Source: DASYUM01 sp036001225 (lineage in GTDB: Bacteria > Methylomirabilota > Methylomirabilia > Rokubacteriales > DASRDR01). Taken from it: 35,600 nt of DNA. A model generated the notes under the pieces. That model made no database searches. It saw nothing but the letters and a program-made list of their open reading frames with translations, and had not been told where the DNA came from. A program made the position numbers and the translations under genes. The first letter of the stretch is position 1; every line of letters starts with the position of its first letter. The stretch spans positions 1-35,600 of the forward strand of contig DASYUM010000085.1 of the NCBI GenBank assembly GCA_036001225.1, given 5' to 3'. Shown piece after piece: positions 15,296 through 22,943 of the stretch.

Positions 15296-17997
15296 TGGCC
15301 GGCGGCGGCGGGGGCGCGGATCGAGAGCTGGGTCACCCGGACCTTGTCGTCACCGGCGGCGCCCTCGACGCGAAGCCTCCTCCCGCTCTTGGGATCCCAC
15401 ACGCCCACCGTGAGAGCCAGCGGTCCCGGCTTGATGGCGCCGGGGATCACCAGCGTCCGGTCCTCGCGGACGACCTCGCCCGTCTTCCAGCGGCTGGTCG
15501 GGTAAAGTCCCTCGAGCGGCGCGTGGTCGTCCCCGAAGCCGCCGCCCTCGCCCCGGAGGTGGACGAAGACCACATAGTCCTGGTCCATCGCGCCGAGGCA
15601 CTGCCAGAAGTAGCTCAGACGGACTCGTCCGCCGGGCGGGACCTCGCGGGGATCAACGCTGTAGCCGAGGAGCGCGAGCTTCCCCCCGAAGCGCGCGGCG
15701 ACGGGTTCGGCGGGGACGAACGCCTGGAGCCGCTGCTGGACCGCGGCCAGCCGGCCGGGATGCCCGTCGGCCGGCTCCAGCTGGAGCAGACGCCGGAGCG
15801 GGTCGCTGTGGTTCGAGTGGGGAAAGGCCTGCGCCGCCTGCCAGAACACCCGCGCCGCCAGCGGGCCCAGGCCGCGCGCCTCCAGGGCCACCGCGCGCTC
15901 GTAGAGGTCCTCCTGGTCGACGCCGAGGCGCTCGGCGGCGAGCAGCAGCTCGCGCTGCGCCGGTTCCCAGTCCGGGTCGTGGTCCACCGCCGCCTGCAGC
16001 GCTCGCACCGCGTCCGGCCACCGCTGCTCCGCCTCGTCCGCGCGCCCACGGTCGTAGGCCGCGGCGACCGGCGCGGCGGGACGCCCCGCCTCGGACCCGA
16101 CCTCGGAGACGAACAGCTCGCGGATCGACCACTCCGTGCCCTCGCCACCCCGGAGGAACGTGACCCGCACCCAGCGGGCCGGGAGCGGAGGGAAGCGAGT
16201 CTCGACGCCGCCCAGGGAGTCCACCTGCAGCCGCGACCCGGTCCACATCAGGCTCCGCCAGAGCCCGGGGAAGGCGAGCCCCGGCTGCCAGCGCTCGCCG
16301 TCGGTCGAGCCCTCGATGCGAAAGCTCCCGATCGGGCTCGGGGACCGCCCGGGGAGCAGCGCGACCCGGCCGATCGTGCGGACGCGCCCCAGATCCACTT
16401 GATAGGACGCTTCCGGCTGCGCGGGACGACCGCTCCGCCAGCTCGTGAACGGGTCGCCGTCGAGGGCCTGATCGGGATCGGTGGCGGCGTGACTCGCGCT
16501 CCCCCGCCAGTCGCGGCGGGCGAGCGCGCGCAAGGGCGGCCCGGCCGGGGGCTGGAACGCGTCGAAGACCGTGTACCCCGACACCCGCCGGTTCCGGTAC
16601 GTCACCCCCACGCCCCGCAGGGTGTCCTCGAAGTCTTGCACCGTCTGGACGCCCTTGACCACGTAGCCGTAGCGGGCCGCGCCGTCCACGGCCGCCGTAT
16701 GGGGTGGGTAGAAGCTGGGGACCGGCTCGGCGAAGACGACGGTCTCCTGGGCGTCGAAGGTCAGGCGATAGGCGTCCCAGAAGTCGAGGACGTACACCCG
16801 GGTCAACCCCTCACCGCGCAGGAAGTCGACGAGCCGCGCCTCCTGCTCGCGCTGCGCGCGGTAGAGGGCGTGCTGGGTCGGGTCGAGGGCCTCGGCCCGG
16901 AGCAGGTTGCTGGCCAGGCTGGTCAGGAGGAGCCCGGCGACGGCGGTGGCGAAGATGGGGACGCTGAGCCGGCGCAGGCGGACGAGGAACGCGGCCATCA
17001 TCACCGGGAGGACGGAGTACAGCGGGAGGAGGTAGCGGGTGGTGCCCCCCTGGTTGTAGGCGGCGACCACGATGGCGGAGGTGACGATGAGGAACAGCAG
17101 CACGAGCTGGCTCCCCGGCGCGCGCCAGGTGCACAGGAGGAAGAGGAAGGCGGCGGCGTAGAGCGCGAACAGCAGGTCGCCCATCGAGAAGTGGACGTCG
17201 CCCCGCTGGCCCACCGCGCCGAGGACGTAGGGGACCTTCTCGGTCAGGTAGCGGGCCAGCGAGTGGAGGAGGTCGCCCCGGCCGGCTTGCGCGTAGATGG
17301 CGCCGAAGGTCGAGGTCACGGGCGCCTGCAGGTTGTACAGCCAGAAAGGCAGGCTCCCGAGCAGGAAGGCGGGGGGCACGATGGCGGCGTCGCGCCGGCC
17401 GAGCAGCCGGGGCCCCCGCAGGAGGAGAAAGAGCCCCGCCGCCAGGAGGTAGTGGATGCTCTGGGGACTCTCGTACCAGGCGAGGCCACCGGTCAGGCCG
17501 AGGAGAAACAGGCCCCGCCGCCGCCCGGGGCCGGCCTCGCGCGGCAGCCGCAGGGCGAGCAGCAGGAGGAGGCTGCCGAGCACCAGGTTCTCGATGTAGT
17601 TCGAGCGGGCGGTGACGCTGTGGACGACCAGGAACGGCGCCGGCACCGCGGCCAGGAGCAGGGCGAGCCGGCCGGCCTCCCGGCCGAACCCGTCCCGGGC
17701 CAGTCGTTCCGTCACCAGGAGGAACGCCAGCGAGACGAGGAAGGGGCTGAGGGCGAGCGCGAAGCGGGACGGGCCGATCACCGCGAAGAGCGCCGCGGCC
17801 AGGTACGACTCGATCGTCCCCGCGAACGGCTGCCCCCAGAAGAAGACCGGGAACTCGCCGTCGAGGATGTGGCGGGCCATGAGGCCAACGATCGCCATGT
17901 CCGAATCGAGGCCGGGCGTGAGCAGATAGACCGCGCGGAGTCCGACGCCGAGGACGAGCGCGCTCAGCCAGAGGGCCCGGGGTCCGGCCGGCGCCAT
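15292..17997 (-). CDS. GT39-like membrane protein with discoidin, TPR and beta-sandwich modules (paralogue 4)
   Basis: 901 residues from ATG at 17997, 7 bp after the stop of the YbhN-like gene. Its own stop overlaps the next GTG as GTGA. The membrane module (about residues 1-380) has LDSDMAIVGLMARHILDGEF, with Asp33 followed by Met34 instead of Glu, and FAGTIESYL (Glu63). Then come the shared linker (LTRVYVLDFWDAYRLTFDAQ), a discoidin-like domain near 490-630 (ARWVRVTFLRGGEGTEWSIREL), TPR-like helices near 640-720 (ALQAAVDHDPDWEPAQREL) and the beta-sandwich near 770-895 (YFWQCL, DHAPLEGLYPTSRW, VGVWDPKSGRRLRV). Its N-terminus is closest to paralogue 1 (shared RAVYLLTP and DSD), suggesting these two duplicated most recently. 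Transfer from a polyprenyl-phosphate sugar outside the membrane is the family role. The loss of Glu34 makes activity less certain. Confidence 0.8.
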   Translation of the reverse strand: MAPAGPRALWLSALVLGVGLRAVYLLTPGLDSDMAIVGLMARHILDGEFPVFFWGQPFAGTIESYLAAALFAVIGPSRFALALSPFLVSLAFLLVTERLARDGFGREAGRLALLLAAVPAPFLVVHSVTARSNYIENLVLGSLLLLLALRLPREAGPGRRRGLFLLGLTGGLAWYESPQSIHYLLAAGLFLLLRGPRLLGRRDAAIVPPAFLLGSLPFWLYNLQAPVTSTFGAIYAQAGRGDLLHSLARYLTEKVPYVLGAVGQRGDVHFSMGDLLFALYAAAFLFLLCTWRAPGSQLVLLFLIVTSAIVVAAYNQGGTTRYLLPLYSVLPVMMAAFLVRLRRLSVPIFATAVAGLLLTSLASNLLRAEALDPTQHALYRAQREQEARLVDFLRGEGLTRVYVLDFWDAYRLTFDAQETVVFAEPVPSFYPPHTAAVDGAARYGYVVKGVQTVQDFEDTLRGVGVTYRNRRVSGYTVFDAFQPPAGPPLRALARRDWRGSASHAATDPDQALDGDPFTSWRSGRPAQPEASYQVDLGRVRTIGRVALLPGRSPSPIGSFRIEGSTDGERWQPGLAFPGLWRSLMWTGSRLQVDSLGGVETRFPPLPARWVRVTFLRGGEGTEWSIRELFVSEVGSEAGRPAAPVAAAYDRGRADEAEQRWPDAVRALQAAVDHDPDWEPAQRELLLAAERLGVDQEDLYERAVALEARGLGPLAARVFWQAAQAFPHSNHSDPLRRLLQLEPADGHPGRLAAVQQRLQAFVPAEPVAARFGGKLALLGYSVDPREVPPGGRVRLSYFWQCLGAMDQDYVVFVHLRGEGGGFGDDHAPLEGLYPTSRWKTGEVVREDRTLVIPGAIKPGPLALTVGVWDPKSGRRLRVEGAAGDDKVRVTQLSIRAPAAAGQ

Positions 17998-18004
17998 CCC
18001 GGCG

Positions 18005-18937
18005 CTACTTCCGCACGGCGTAGACCAGTCCCCCCACCGCGGCGTAGACCAGCACCATGGCGAAGCCGAGCCAGACGAAGGCGATGGCGCCGGCGACCGG
18101 GATGCCGAACTCGGAGAAGAAGAGGGCGTAGATCCCCTCGCGCACCCCGATGCCGTTGATCGAGACCGGCAACATGAGCACGAACGTCGCCACCGGAACG
18201 ACCAGGAAGAAGAAGCCGAACGGCAACGGCAGGTCGAGGGCCTGGGCGATCAGATAGAAGTGGATCACGACCGTGACCTGAAGGACGAATGCCAGCCCGA
18301 GGGCGACCCCGAGACTGCCCCGGGCGCTGCCGAAACAAGCCAGGGCCTGCTCCACCCGCCCGGTCAGTGCGGCCAGCTTCCCGCCGCCCAGTCGGCGGGC
18401 GGCCCGGAGGAGCGGTTCGCCGAGGCGGGGATACCAGACGAGCCACAGCGGCACGAGGGTCAGCGCGAGCATCAGGGCGACCATGCCGGTGAGCCGGACG
18501 CCGGCGACCGGCTTTCCGGCGATCACGAGCCCGACCAGGGCGAACACCGCGAGGGCGAGGATGCCGGTCAACCGCTCGACCACCACGGCCAGGAACGAGG
18601 CCTCGGGCGACCGGCTGTACTTGGCGGTGTCGTAGACCCGCACCAGGTCCCCACCGATGGTGGTCGGCAGCAGCTGGTTGAAGAAGGTGCCCACCAGGTA
18701 GGAGGCGAGGAGCAGCCGGAGGGGCACCCGAATCCGCTGGGCCAGGAGCAAGAGCCGCCACCGCACCGCGCTGATGAGGTAGCCGGGCACGTGGAGAAGG
18801 AAGGCGACCACGAGCCAGGCCGGGTCGGCCGCCCGCACGGTGGCCCAGATGGCGGCGGCGTCGGCGCGCCAGAGCAGGTACGCGAGCAGGCCGGCGCTGA
18901 CGAGGCCCCGGACGATCCGGGAGGTGGCCGGGCTCAC
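18005..18937 (-). CDS. YbhN/LPG_synthase_TM-type membrane protein (flippase-like)
   Basis: 310 residues from a GTG start, with about eight hydrophobic segments and few loops. The segment FFNQLLPTTIGGDLVRVYD (about residues 89-107) is the hallmark of the UPF0104/LPG_synthase_TM family, whose members are called lysylphosphatidylglycerol synthase-like or flippase-like proteins. The soluble catalytic domain of true MprF enzymes is absent, so aminoacyl transfer is unlikely. Small proteins of this type often sit beside polyprenyl-phosphate and glycan genes, and movement of a lipid or lipid-linked sugar across the membrane is the usual guess. It is followed after 7 bp by a GT39-like gene, so the two are probably cotranscribed. 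A 303-bp gap lies upstream. Confidence 0.85.
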   Translation of the reverse strand: MSPATSRIVRGLVSAGLLAYLLWRADAAAIWATVRAADPAWLVVAFLLHVPGYLISAVRWRLLLLAQRIRVPLRLLLASYLVGTFFNQLLPTTIGGDLVRVYDTAKYSRSPEASFLAVVVERLTGILALAVFALVGLVIAGKPVAGVRLTGMVALMLALTLVPLWLVWYPRLGEPLLRAARRLGGGKLAALTGRVEQALACFGSARGSLGVALGLAFVLQVTVVIHFYLIAQALDLPLPFGFFFLVVPVATFVLMLPVSINGIGVREGIYALFFSEFGIPVAGAIAFVWLGFAMVLVYAAVGGLVYAVRK

Positions 18938-19240
18938 GGCTCTGCCCTACGGCAAGAAACACGCACGGTGCTGGCCGGCGTACCGGGCCGCGGCCCGAGC
19001 AGCTCAAGGACGCAGGCGCGAGGCGTGCCGAGGCGTATGCCGCGCACGCGCGCCACCGGACGTCGCGGGGCTGGGGCCCCGCCGTCCGGGGCGAGCCACC
19101 CAACGTTGAGGCCCGCCGAGCGCCGAGGACGCAGAGATGCGACGGGCCCCGGCCCGGGCCGGCTCACGCGGCTACGCCGGTGCGACCAGCCGCCCGGGCC
19201 CACGCGATGGTGTCGGGCCGAGGCCGCCGGGAGGCGACGG
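18938..19240. other. Intergenic gap carrying a core-only relative of the intergenic element
   Basis: These 303 bp separate the acetyltransferase stop from the GTG start of the YbhN-like gene. I see no credible protein or tRNA. The only clear structure is a GC-rich hairpin at 19057-19088, whose left half shares a 19-nt core with the repeat copies at 26.4 and 27.8 kb. It is the widest gap in the minus-strand array and likely holds the promoter of the downstream unit, but no clear promoter boxes are visible. Confidence 0.5.
19057..19088 (-). repeat. GC hairpin sharing the central core of the intergenic element (copy D, degenerate)
   Basis: CGGACG at 19057-19062 pairs with CGTCCG at 19083-19088, and inside it GCGGGGC (19065-19071) pairs with GCCCCGC (19076-19082) around TGGG, leaving only a 2-nt bulge. 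The core GGACGTCGCGGGGCTGGGG is identical to the middle of the two 136-bp copies. The flanking hairpins of those copies are not recognisable here. It lies about 150 nt beyond the acetyltransferase stop and could also work as a terminator, though no U-tract follows. Confidence 0.55.
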
Positions 19241-20065
19241 TCATCGACCCGGACCGAGCCGGCTGCGGGTCACCCGGGCAGGAACCCCGGCGGCGATCGA
19301 GAAGGGTGGAATGTCGCGGGTCACGACGGCCCCCGCGCCCACCACCGAGTCGCGTCCGATCGTCACGCCGTCGAGCACGGTCACCCGCGCCCCCAACCAG
19401 ACGTTCTGCTCGATCGTGATCCCGCCCCGGGACACCGAGGGTTGCTGGATGATCGGGATGTCGGTCCGGCTGAAGTCGTGGTTGCCGCCGGCGACCAGGT
19501 AGCAGTGGGCGGCGAACAGACAGCTATCGCCGATCGCGACCCGGCTTTCGGAGAGGACCACGCAGCCGATCCCCAGGTTGACGTGGTCGCCGAGCTCGAT
19601 GGACCCGCCCTTACAGCTCAGGACCGTCGAGCGACTGATGAAGACCCCGGCCCCGACCGTGATCCCCTGGTGACCGGAGCCCTTGGCGTCGAGGACGCAG
19701 CCGTCGTCGATGACCACGTCGGGGCCCACCCGGATCAGCCCCGGATGCCGCAGGGTGATGCCCTTGCCGAAGACGACGTTGCGGCCGGCCGCGGCCAGGA
19801 GGGAGGGATAGAGAAGCCGCCGGAGGCCGAGCCCGGCGACGCCGGGAAGGCCGCCCAGGAGCGTCGTGAGTCCCTCGTAGCGAAGGAACCGGAGGAAGCC
19901 GCGCTCGCCGACGACGAGATCCTGGTACTTCCGGAGCGGCGAGACGGTGGAATCGGTGAGGTATTCGCCGAGAGCGGTCTGGCGTCGCGGCCCGGCGAGG
20001 GGCCGGCCCGCCTCCCGCGAGGGCGAATCCTCAGGCGACGAGGAGTGGCTCACGGTATCCGGCAT
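19241..20065 (-). CDS. Left-handed beta-helix (hexapeptide-repeat) acyltransferase, WbbJ/CysE-like
   Basis: 274 residues from ATG at 20065, 13 nt after the preceding stop. An ATG at 20095 would add ten residues and overlap the epimerase gene by 17 bp. The N-terminal region (YLTDSTVSPLRKYQDLVVGE and a hydrophobic helical stretch) precedes a hexapeptide beta-helix from about residue 100 to the end. Features of the family include DVVIDDGCVLDAKG, HVNLGIGCVVLSE, the catalytic-loop-like AAHCYLVAGGNHDF and the C-terminal VTIGRDSVVGAGAVVTRDIP with GVPARV. Such enzymes acetylate sugars, or less often amino acids, using acetyl-CoA in the cytoplasm. Among glycan genes, sugar O- or N-acetylation is the likely role. 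The exact acceptor cannot be read from sequence. Confidence 0.85.
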   Translation of the reverse strand: MPDTVSHSSSPEDSPSREAGRPLAGPRRQTALGEYLTDSTVSPLRKYQDLVVGERGFLRFLRYEGLTTLLGGLPGVAGLGLRRLLYPSLLAAAGRNVVFGKGITLRHPGLIRVGPDVVIDDGCVLDAKGSGHQGITVGAGVFISRSTVLSCKGGSIELGDHVNLGIGCVVLSESRVAIGDSCLFAAHCYLVAGGNHDFSRTDIPIIQQPSVSRGGITIEQNVWLGARVTVLDGVTIGRDSVVGAGAVVTRDIPPFSIAAGVPARVTRSRLGPGR

Positions 20066-20078
20066 CCGCCCGGGCTCA

Positions 20079-21062
20079 TCAGGCGAGGAGCCCATGCTCA
20101 CGGTACCAGGCGATCGTCCGCGCCAACCCCTCCCGAAGAGGCGTCGCCGGGACGAATCCCAGCTCATCGCGCGCCTTGGCGGTGTCGAACCGCTGGTCCC
20201 TCAGGAAGAACTCGAGCTGCCGGCGGTAGAGCGGCGGCCGCTGGCCGAGCATCGGCCAGAGCCACTCGCAGGCGCCGGCGCCGACCCGCGCCAGCGCGGG
20301 CGGCACGGTGAGCGCCGGCGGCGGCACCCCGAGAAGCTCCGCGATCAGCCCGACCAGGGCCCGGAGACGGACCGGCTCCGGGCCGGCCAGGATATACGTC
20401 TCGCCGACCGCTTTCGGTTCGGTGGCGCAGCGGAGGAGGCCCTCCACGACGTCCCCCACGTACGCCGGGTGGAGCCAGGTGAGTCCGGAGCCGACCAGGA
20501 CGAATCGGCGCCGCTGGATGGCGGCAAACAGGCGCCGCGTACGCCGGTCACCCGGCCCGTAGACCCAGGCCGGGCGCGCGACGACGGCCGGCAGGCCCTC
20601 GTCCCGGACGGCCCGCCGCACCAGCAGCTCGGCCTCGTGCTTGCTGGCGCCGTACTCGCTGTCGGGCGCGCAGGGGGTGGCCTCGCTGGCCGGCAGGTCG
20701 CGCAGGGCACCCAGGACGCCCACGCTGGAGACGTGGACGAAGGCCGACAGCGCGCGTCCCCGGCAGGCCGCGAGCAGGTTGGCCGTCGCCTCGACGTTGT
20801 TCCGCCGGTAGGCGGCGGCGCCGTCGGCCGTCGGCCGGATCTGGCCGGCCAGGTGGAAGACGACGTCGACGCCGGCCATCGCTCCCGCGAGCCCGTCGGG
20901 CCGCGCCAGGTCGGCGGCCACGACCTCGGCGCCGAGGGCCCGCAGGCTGGCCGCGTGCTCGGGGGCGCGCGCCGGCGCCCGCACGCTCGCCCCGCGGTCC
21001 CGGAGCGCACTCACGAGATGCTCCCCGATGAACCCGGTCCCGCCGGTGACGAGCGCCCGCAT
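20079..21062 (-). CDS. Extended SDR, NAD-dependent epimerase/dehydratase family
   Basis: 327 residues from ATG at 21062. The N-terminal Rossmann motif GGTGFIG (residues 7-13), VVFHLAG, and the catalytic YxxxK in SEYGASKHEAE, with the upstream HVSSVGVLG segment, place it in the extended short-chain dehydrogenase family. The motif VVARPAWVYGPGD and the helical C-terminal substrate-binding part fit nucleotide-sugar epimerases, dehydratases and 3-beta-HSD-like members. It sits 36 bp after the methyltransferase gene and just before the acetyltransferase, so it probably acts on the same sugar pathway. I cannot tell whether it is an epimerase, a dehydratase or a reductase. Confidence 0.88.
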   Translation of the reverse strand: MRALVTGGTGFIGEHLVSALRDRGASVRAPARAPEHAASLRALGAEVVAADLARPDGLAGAMAGVDVVFHLAGQIRPTADGAAAYRRNNVEATANLLAACRGRALSAFVHVSSVGVLGALRDLPASEATPCAPDSEYGASKHEAELLVRRAVRDEGLPAVVARPAWVYGPGDRRTRRLFAAIQRRRFVLVGSGLTWLHPAYVGDVVEGLLRCATEPKAVGETYILAGPEPVRLRALVGLIAELLGVPPPALTVPPALARVGAGACEWLWPMLGQRPPLYRRQLEFFLRDQRFDTAKARDELGFVPATPLREGLARTIAWYREHGLLA

Positions 21063-21098
21063 CGCCGCCTCCCCGCCGATGGCGGCGCCCTCAGGCCC

Positions 21099-21902
21099 TC
21101 ACCGGGCGGTTTTCTGGGCGTGCAGGAGGAAGCAGCATCCTTCGGCCAAGGCCGGCCGGTCCAGTAAGGCGAGCAGGCGAACGAGCGGGTAGACCCCGGA
21201 GTAGAGCGCGAAGGCGAGCCGGTGTCGCCGGAAGGCCTGGCCGGAGGCCGGGGAGATCGCGCCGTGCTCCTCGAGCCCCTCCTCCCGGTGCCGCCGGGCG
21301 AGGAGGCGAAGATAGAGCACATTGAGGGCGAGCTCGACCAGCTCGGTGAAGAAGCGCGAATAGGTGCGGACGGTGGTGACTCGAAAGCCGAGGCTCTCGA
21401 CCTTGCTCCGCAGCTCGGGCACGGTGTAGCCGTGGCGGACGTGGCCGTACAGGGCGGGTGTCATCCCGACCAGCTCCTTGAGTCGGTTGATGACCAGCCG
21501 CTCGTCGGAGCGGGGCACGGTCACGTAGAGCGAACCGCCGGGAGCCAGCACCCGGCCGAGCTCCCGGAGGAACGCGGCGTCCTCCTCCACGTGCTCGAGG
21601 AAGTCGACCACCGCTACGCACTGGAACGCCCCGTCGCGGAACGGGAGCCGGAGCGGCTCGATCTGGACGACCCCGCGGCCGACCAGCTCGTGCGTCTCCC
21701 GAACATGGACCGCTTCGGTGTCCACGCTGACCCAGCGGCCGCCCCGCCGGCGCAGGTGGTAGCTCGTCACGCCGCGGTCGCAGCCGACTTCCAGGCAGCG
21801 CGCGCCGTCGAAGGTGGGAAGGCTGTGGTCGAGGACGCGGAGCTTCTCGGATTTCTTGAGGGACTTGCGCGAGAGTCGGACCTGCCAGGGGGTATCGGCC
21901 AC
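21099..21902 (-). CDS. Class I SAM-dependent methyltransferase (Methyltransf_11 type)
   Basis: 267 residues from a GTG start 7 bp after the radical SAM gene's stop. The SAM-binding motif CLEVGCDRGVTSYHLRRRG lies near residues 35-53, followed by the acidic VSVDTEAVHV and the post-motif VVDFLEHVEEDAAFLREL and LAPGGSLYVTVPRSDE. The C-terminal third contains hydrophobic stretches (FFTELVELALNVLYLRLLAR and a segment near LYSGVYPLVRLLALLD) that may touch the membrane. Such proteins are frequent in polysaccharide clusters, where they methylate sugars or lipid-linked intermediates. The substrate is not recognisable. Confidence 0.82.
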   Translation of the reverse strand: MADTPWQVRLSRKSLKKSEKLRVLDHSLPTFDGARCLEVGCDRGVTSYHLRRRGGRWVSVDTEAVHVRETHELVGRGVVQIEPLRLPFRDGAFQCVAVVDFLEHVEEDAAFLRELGRVLAPGGSLYVTVPRSDERLVINRLKELVGMTPALYGHVRHGYTVPELRSKVESLGFRVTTVRTYSRFFTELVELALNVLYLRLLARRHREEGLEEHGAISPASGQAFRRHRLAFALYSGVYPLVRLLALLDRPALAEGCCFLLHAQKTAR

Positions 21903-21909
21903 GCCGCGC

Positions 21910-22917
21910 CTATCGCGTGTACCCGAGGACGTTCTCCTTGAGGAAGTCCTTCAGGTTCGGGGTGGGCACGCCCAGGAAGGTGGGGCGCCAGAGCATGTCG
22001 CACTGGTTGCACGGCACCAGGCACTCGACCTCTCGGGCCTTCATCTTCTTCCGCAGCTCCACCAGAGCCGGCCCGTTCCAGACCTCGCGCAGGCTCTGCC
22101 GCCGCACGTCGCCCAGGTAGAGCTCCCCGTACCAGTCCTGGGGACAGGGGCTGACGGTGCCGTCCCAGAAGATCACCAGCGAGTACCAGGGGAACGTGCA
22201 GGGCGAGTAGCCGTGGGGCCGGCCGGAAGCCCGGGGGTCCCCGGGGGCGTAGGTGCCGGCCCAGTTATGAGGGCGCTTGACGATGAAGCGGTCGAGGGGG
22301 AGCCCGGCGAAGCGGGCTCGGAACGCCCGCTCCGATTCCCGGGTCTCGGCGGTCGGCGGCCCGACCGAGAAGTCGATCGTCTCGAACACCGCGTAGGGCG
22401 TGCGGCGGCCGAGGCGGCGCTTGACCTCCAGGAAGCGGACGATGTTGCCGAGCGTTCGCTCGAACTTCGCCTTCACCCGGATCTTCTCGTAGCTCTCCCG
22501 GTCGTAACCGTCGAACGAGAACGAGATCAGATCCAGCCCGCTCTCGATGAGGGCGGTGGCCTTGGCCTCGTCGAGGAGCGTGCCGTTGGTGTGGAGGCGG
22601 GCGTAGAGGCCGGCCGCCTTCGCGTAGCGGACCATCTCGGCCAGCCGCGGGTGGATGGTGGACTCGCCCCGATGGTGGAGGTTCACGTCGTAGACGAACC
22701 CCTTCGCCTCGTCCACGATCTTGGTGAAGAGGTCGAAGGCCATGTAGCCCTTGGCGAACGGGCGCGCCTCGCTCTGCGGGCACATCACGCAGCGGAGGTT
22801 GCAGACGTCGGTCGGCTCGATCCAGAGCCGGAGGGGCGCGTAGGGCGCCGTCTCGTCCCCGGCGAGGTAGCTCTTGTAGACGCGGCCCAGCCGGACCAGA
22901 TGGCCGAGGGACGGCAT
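21910..22917 (-). CDS. Radical SAM protein with SPASM-like C-terminus
   Basis: 335 residues from ATG at 22917. The radical SAM cluster motif is CNLRCVMC (Cys39, Cys43, Cys46), preceded by LWIEPTDV. GEST (residues 84-87) is the SAM-contacting region. The C-terminal part has Cys240 (PCTFPW), Cys258 (VSPCPQDWYGELYLGD) and ECLVPCNQC (Cys299, 303, 306), the arrangement expected of a SPASM domain binding one or two extra iron-sulfur clusters. SPASM proteins modify peptides, but related ones occur in glycan and lipid clusters with unknown substrates. It follows a second radical SAM gene by 26 bp. The pair probably acts in one pathway, but I cannot name the reaction. Confidence 0.85.
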   Translation of the reverse strand: MPSLGHLVRLGRVYKSYLAGDETAPYAPLRLWIEPTDVCNLRCVMCPQSEARPFAKGYMAFDLFTKIVDEAKGFVYDVNLHHRGESTIHPRLAEMVRYAKAAGLYARLHTNGTLLDEAKATALIESGLDLISFSFDGYDRESYEKIRVKAKFERTLGNIVRFLEVKRRLGRRTPYAVFETIDFSVGPPTAETRESERAFRARFAGLPLDRFIVKRPHNWAGTYAPGDPRASGRPHGYSPCTFPWYSLVIFWDGTVSPCPQDWYGELYLGDVRRQSLREVWNGPALVELRKKMKAREVECLVPCNQCDMLWRPTFLGVPTPNLKDFLKENVLGYTR

Positions 22918-22943
22918 GCTACCCGCGTGCAGCGGGCCAGCCC

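Noticed and set aside
798..18159. Very long plus-strand open frames opposite the membrane genes (for example 798-3887, 3812-6856, 6586-9468, 12365-15505, 15523-18159)
   Set aside because: They are rich in Arg, Gly, Pro, Glu and Gln with no recognisable domain and run exactly antisense to well-supported genes. High third-position GC keeps the opposite strand open, so these are shadows.
18938..19240. Short open frames in the 303-bp gap (for example 18934-19203 minus)
   Set aside because: Composition is Arg/Pro/Gly-rich, no family is recognisable, and they overlap the hairpin region and the start of the YbhN-like gene.
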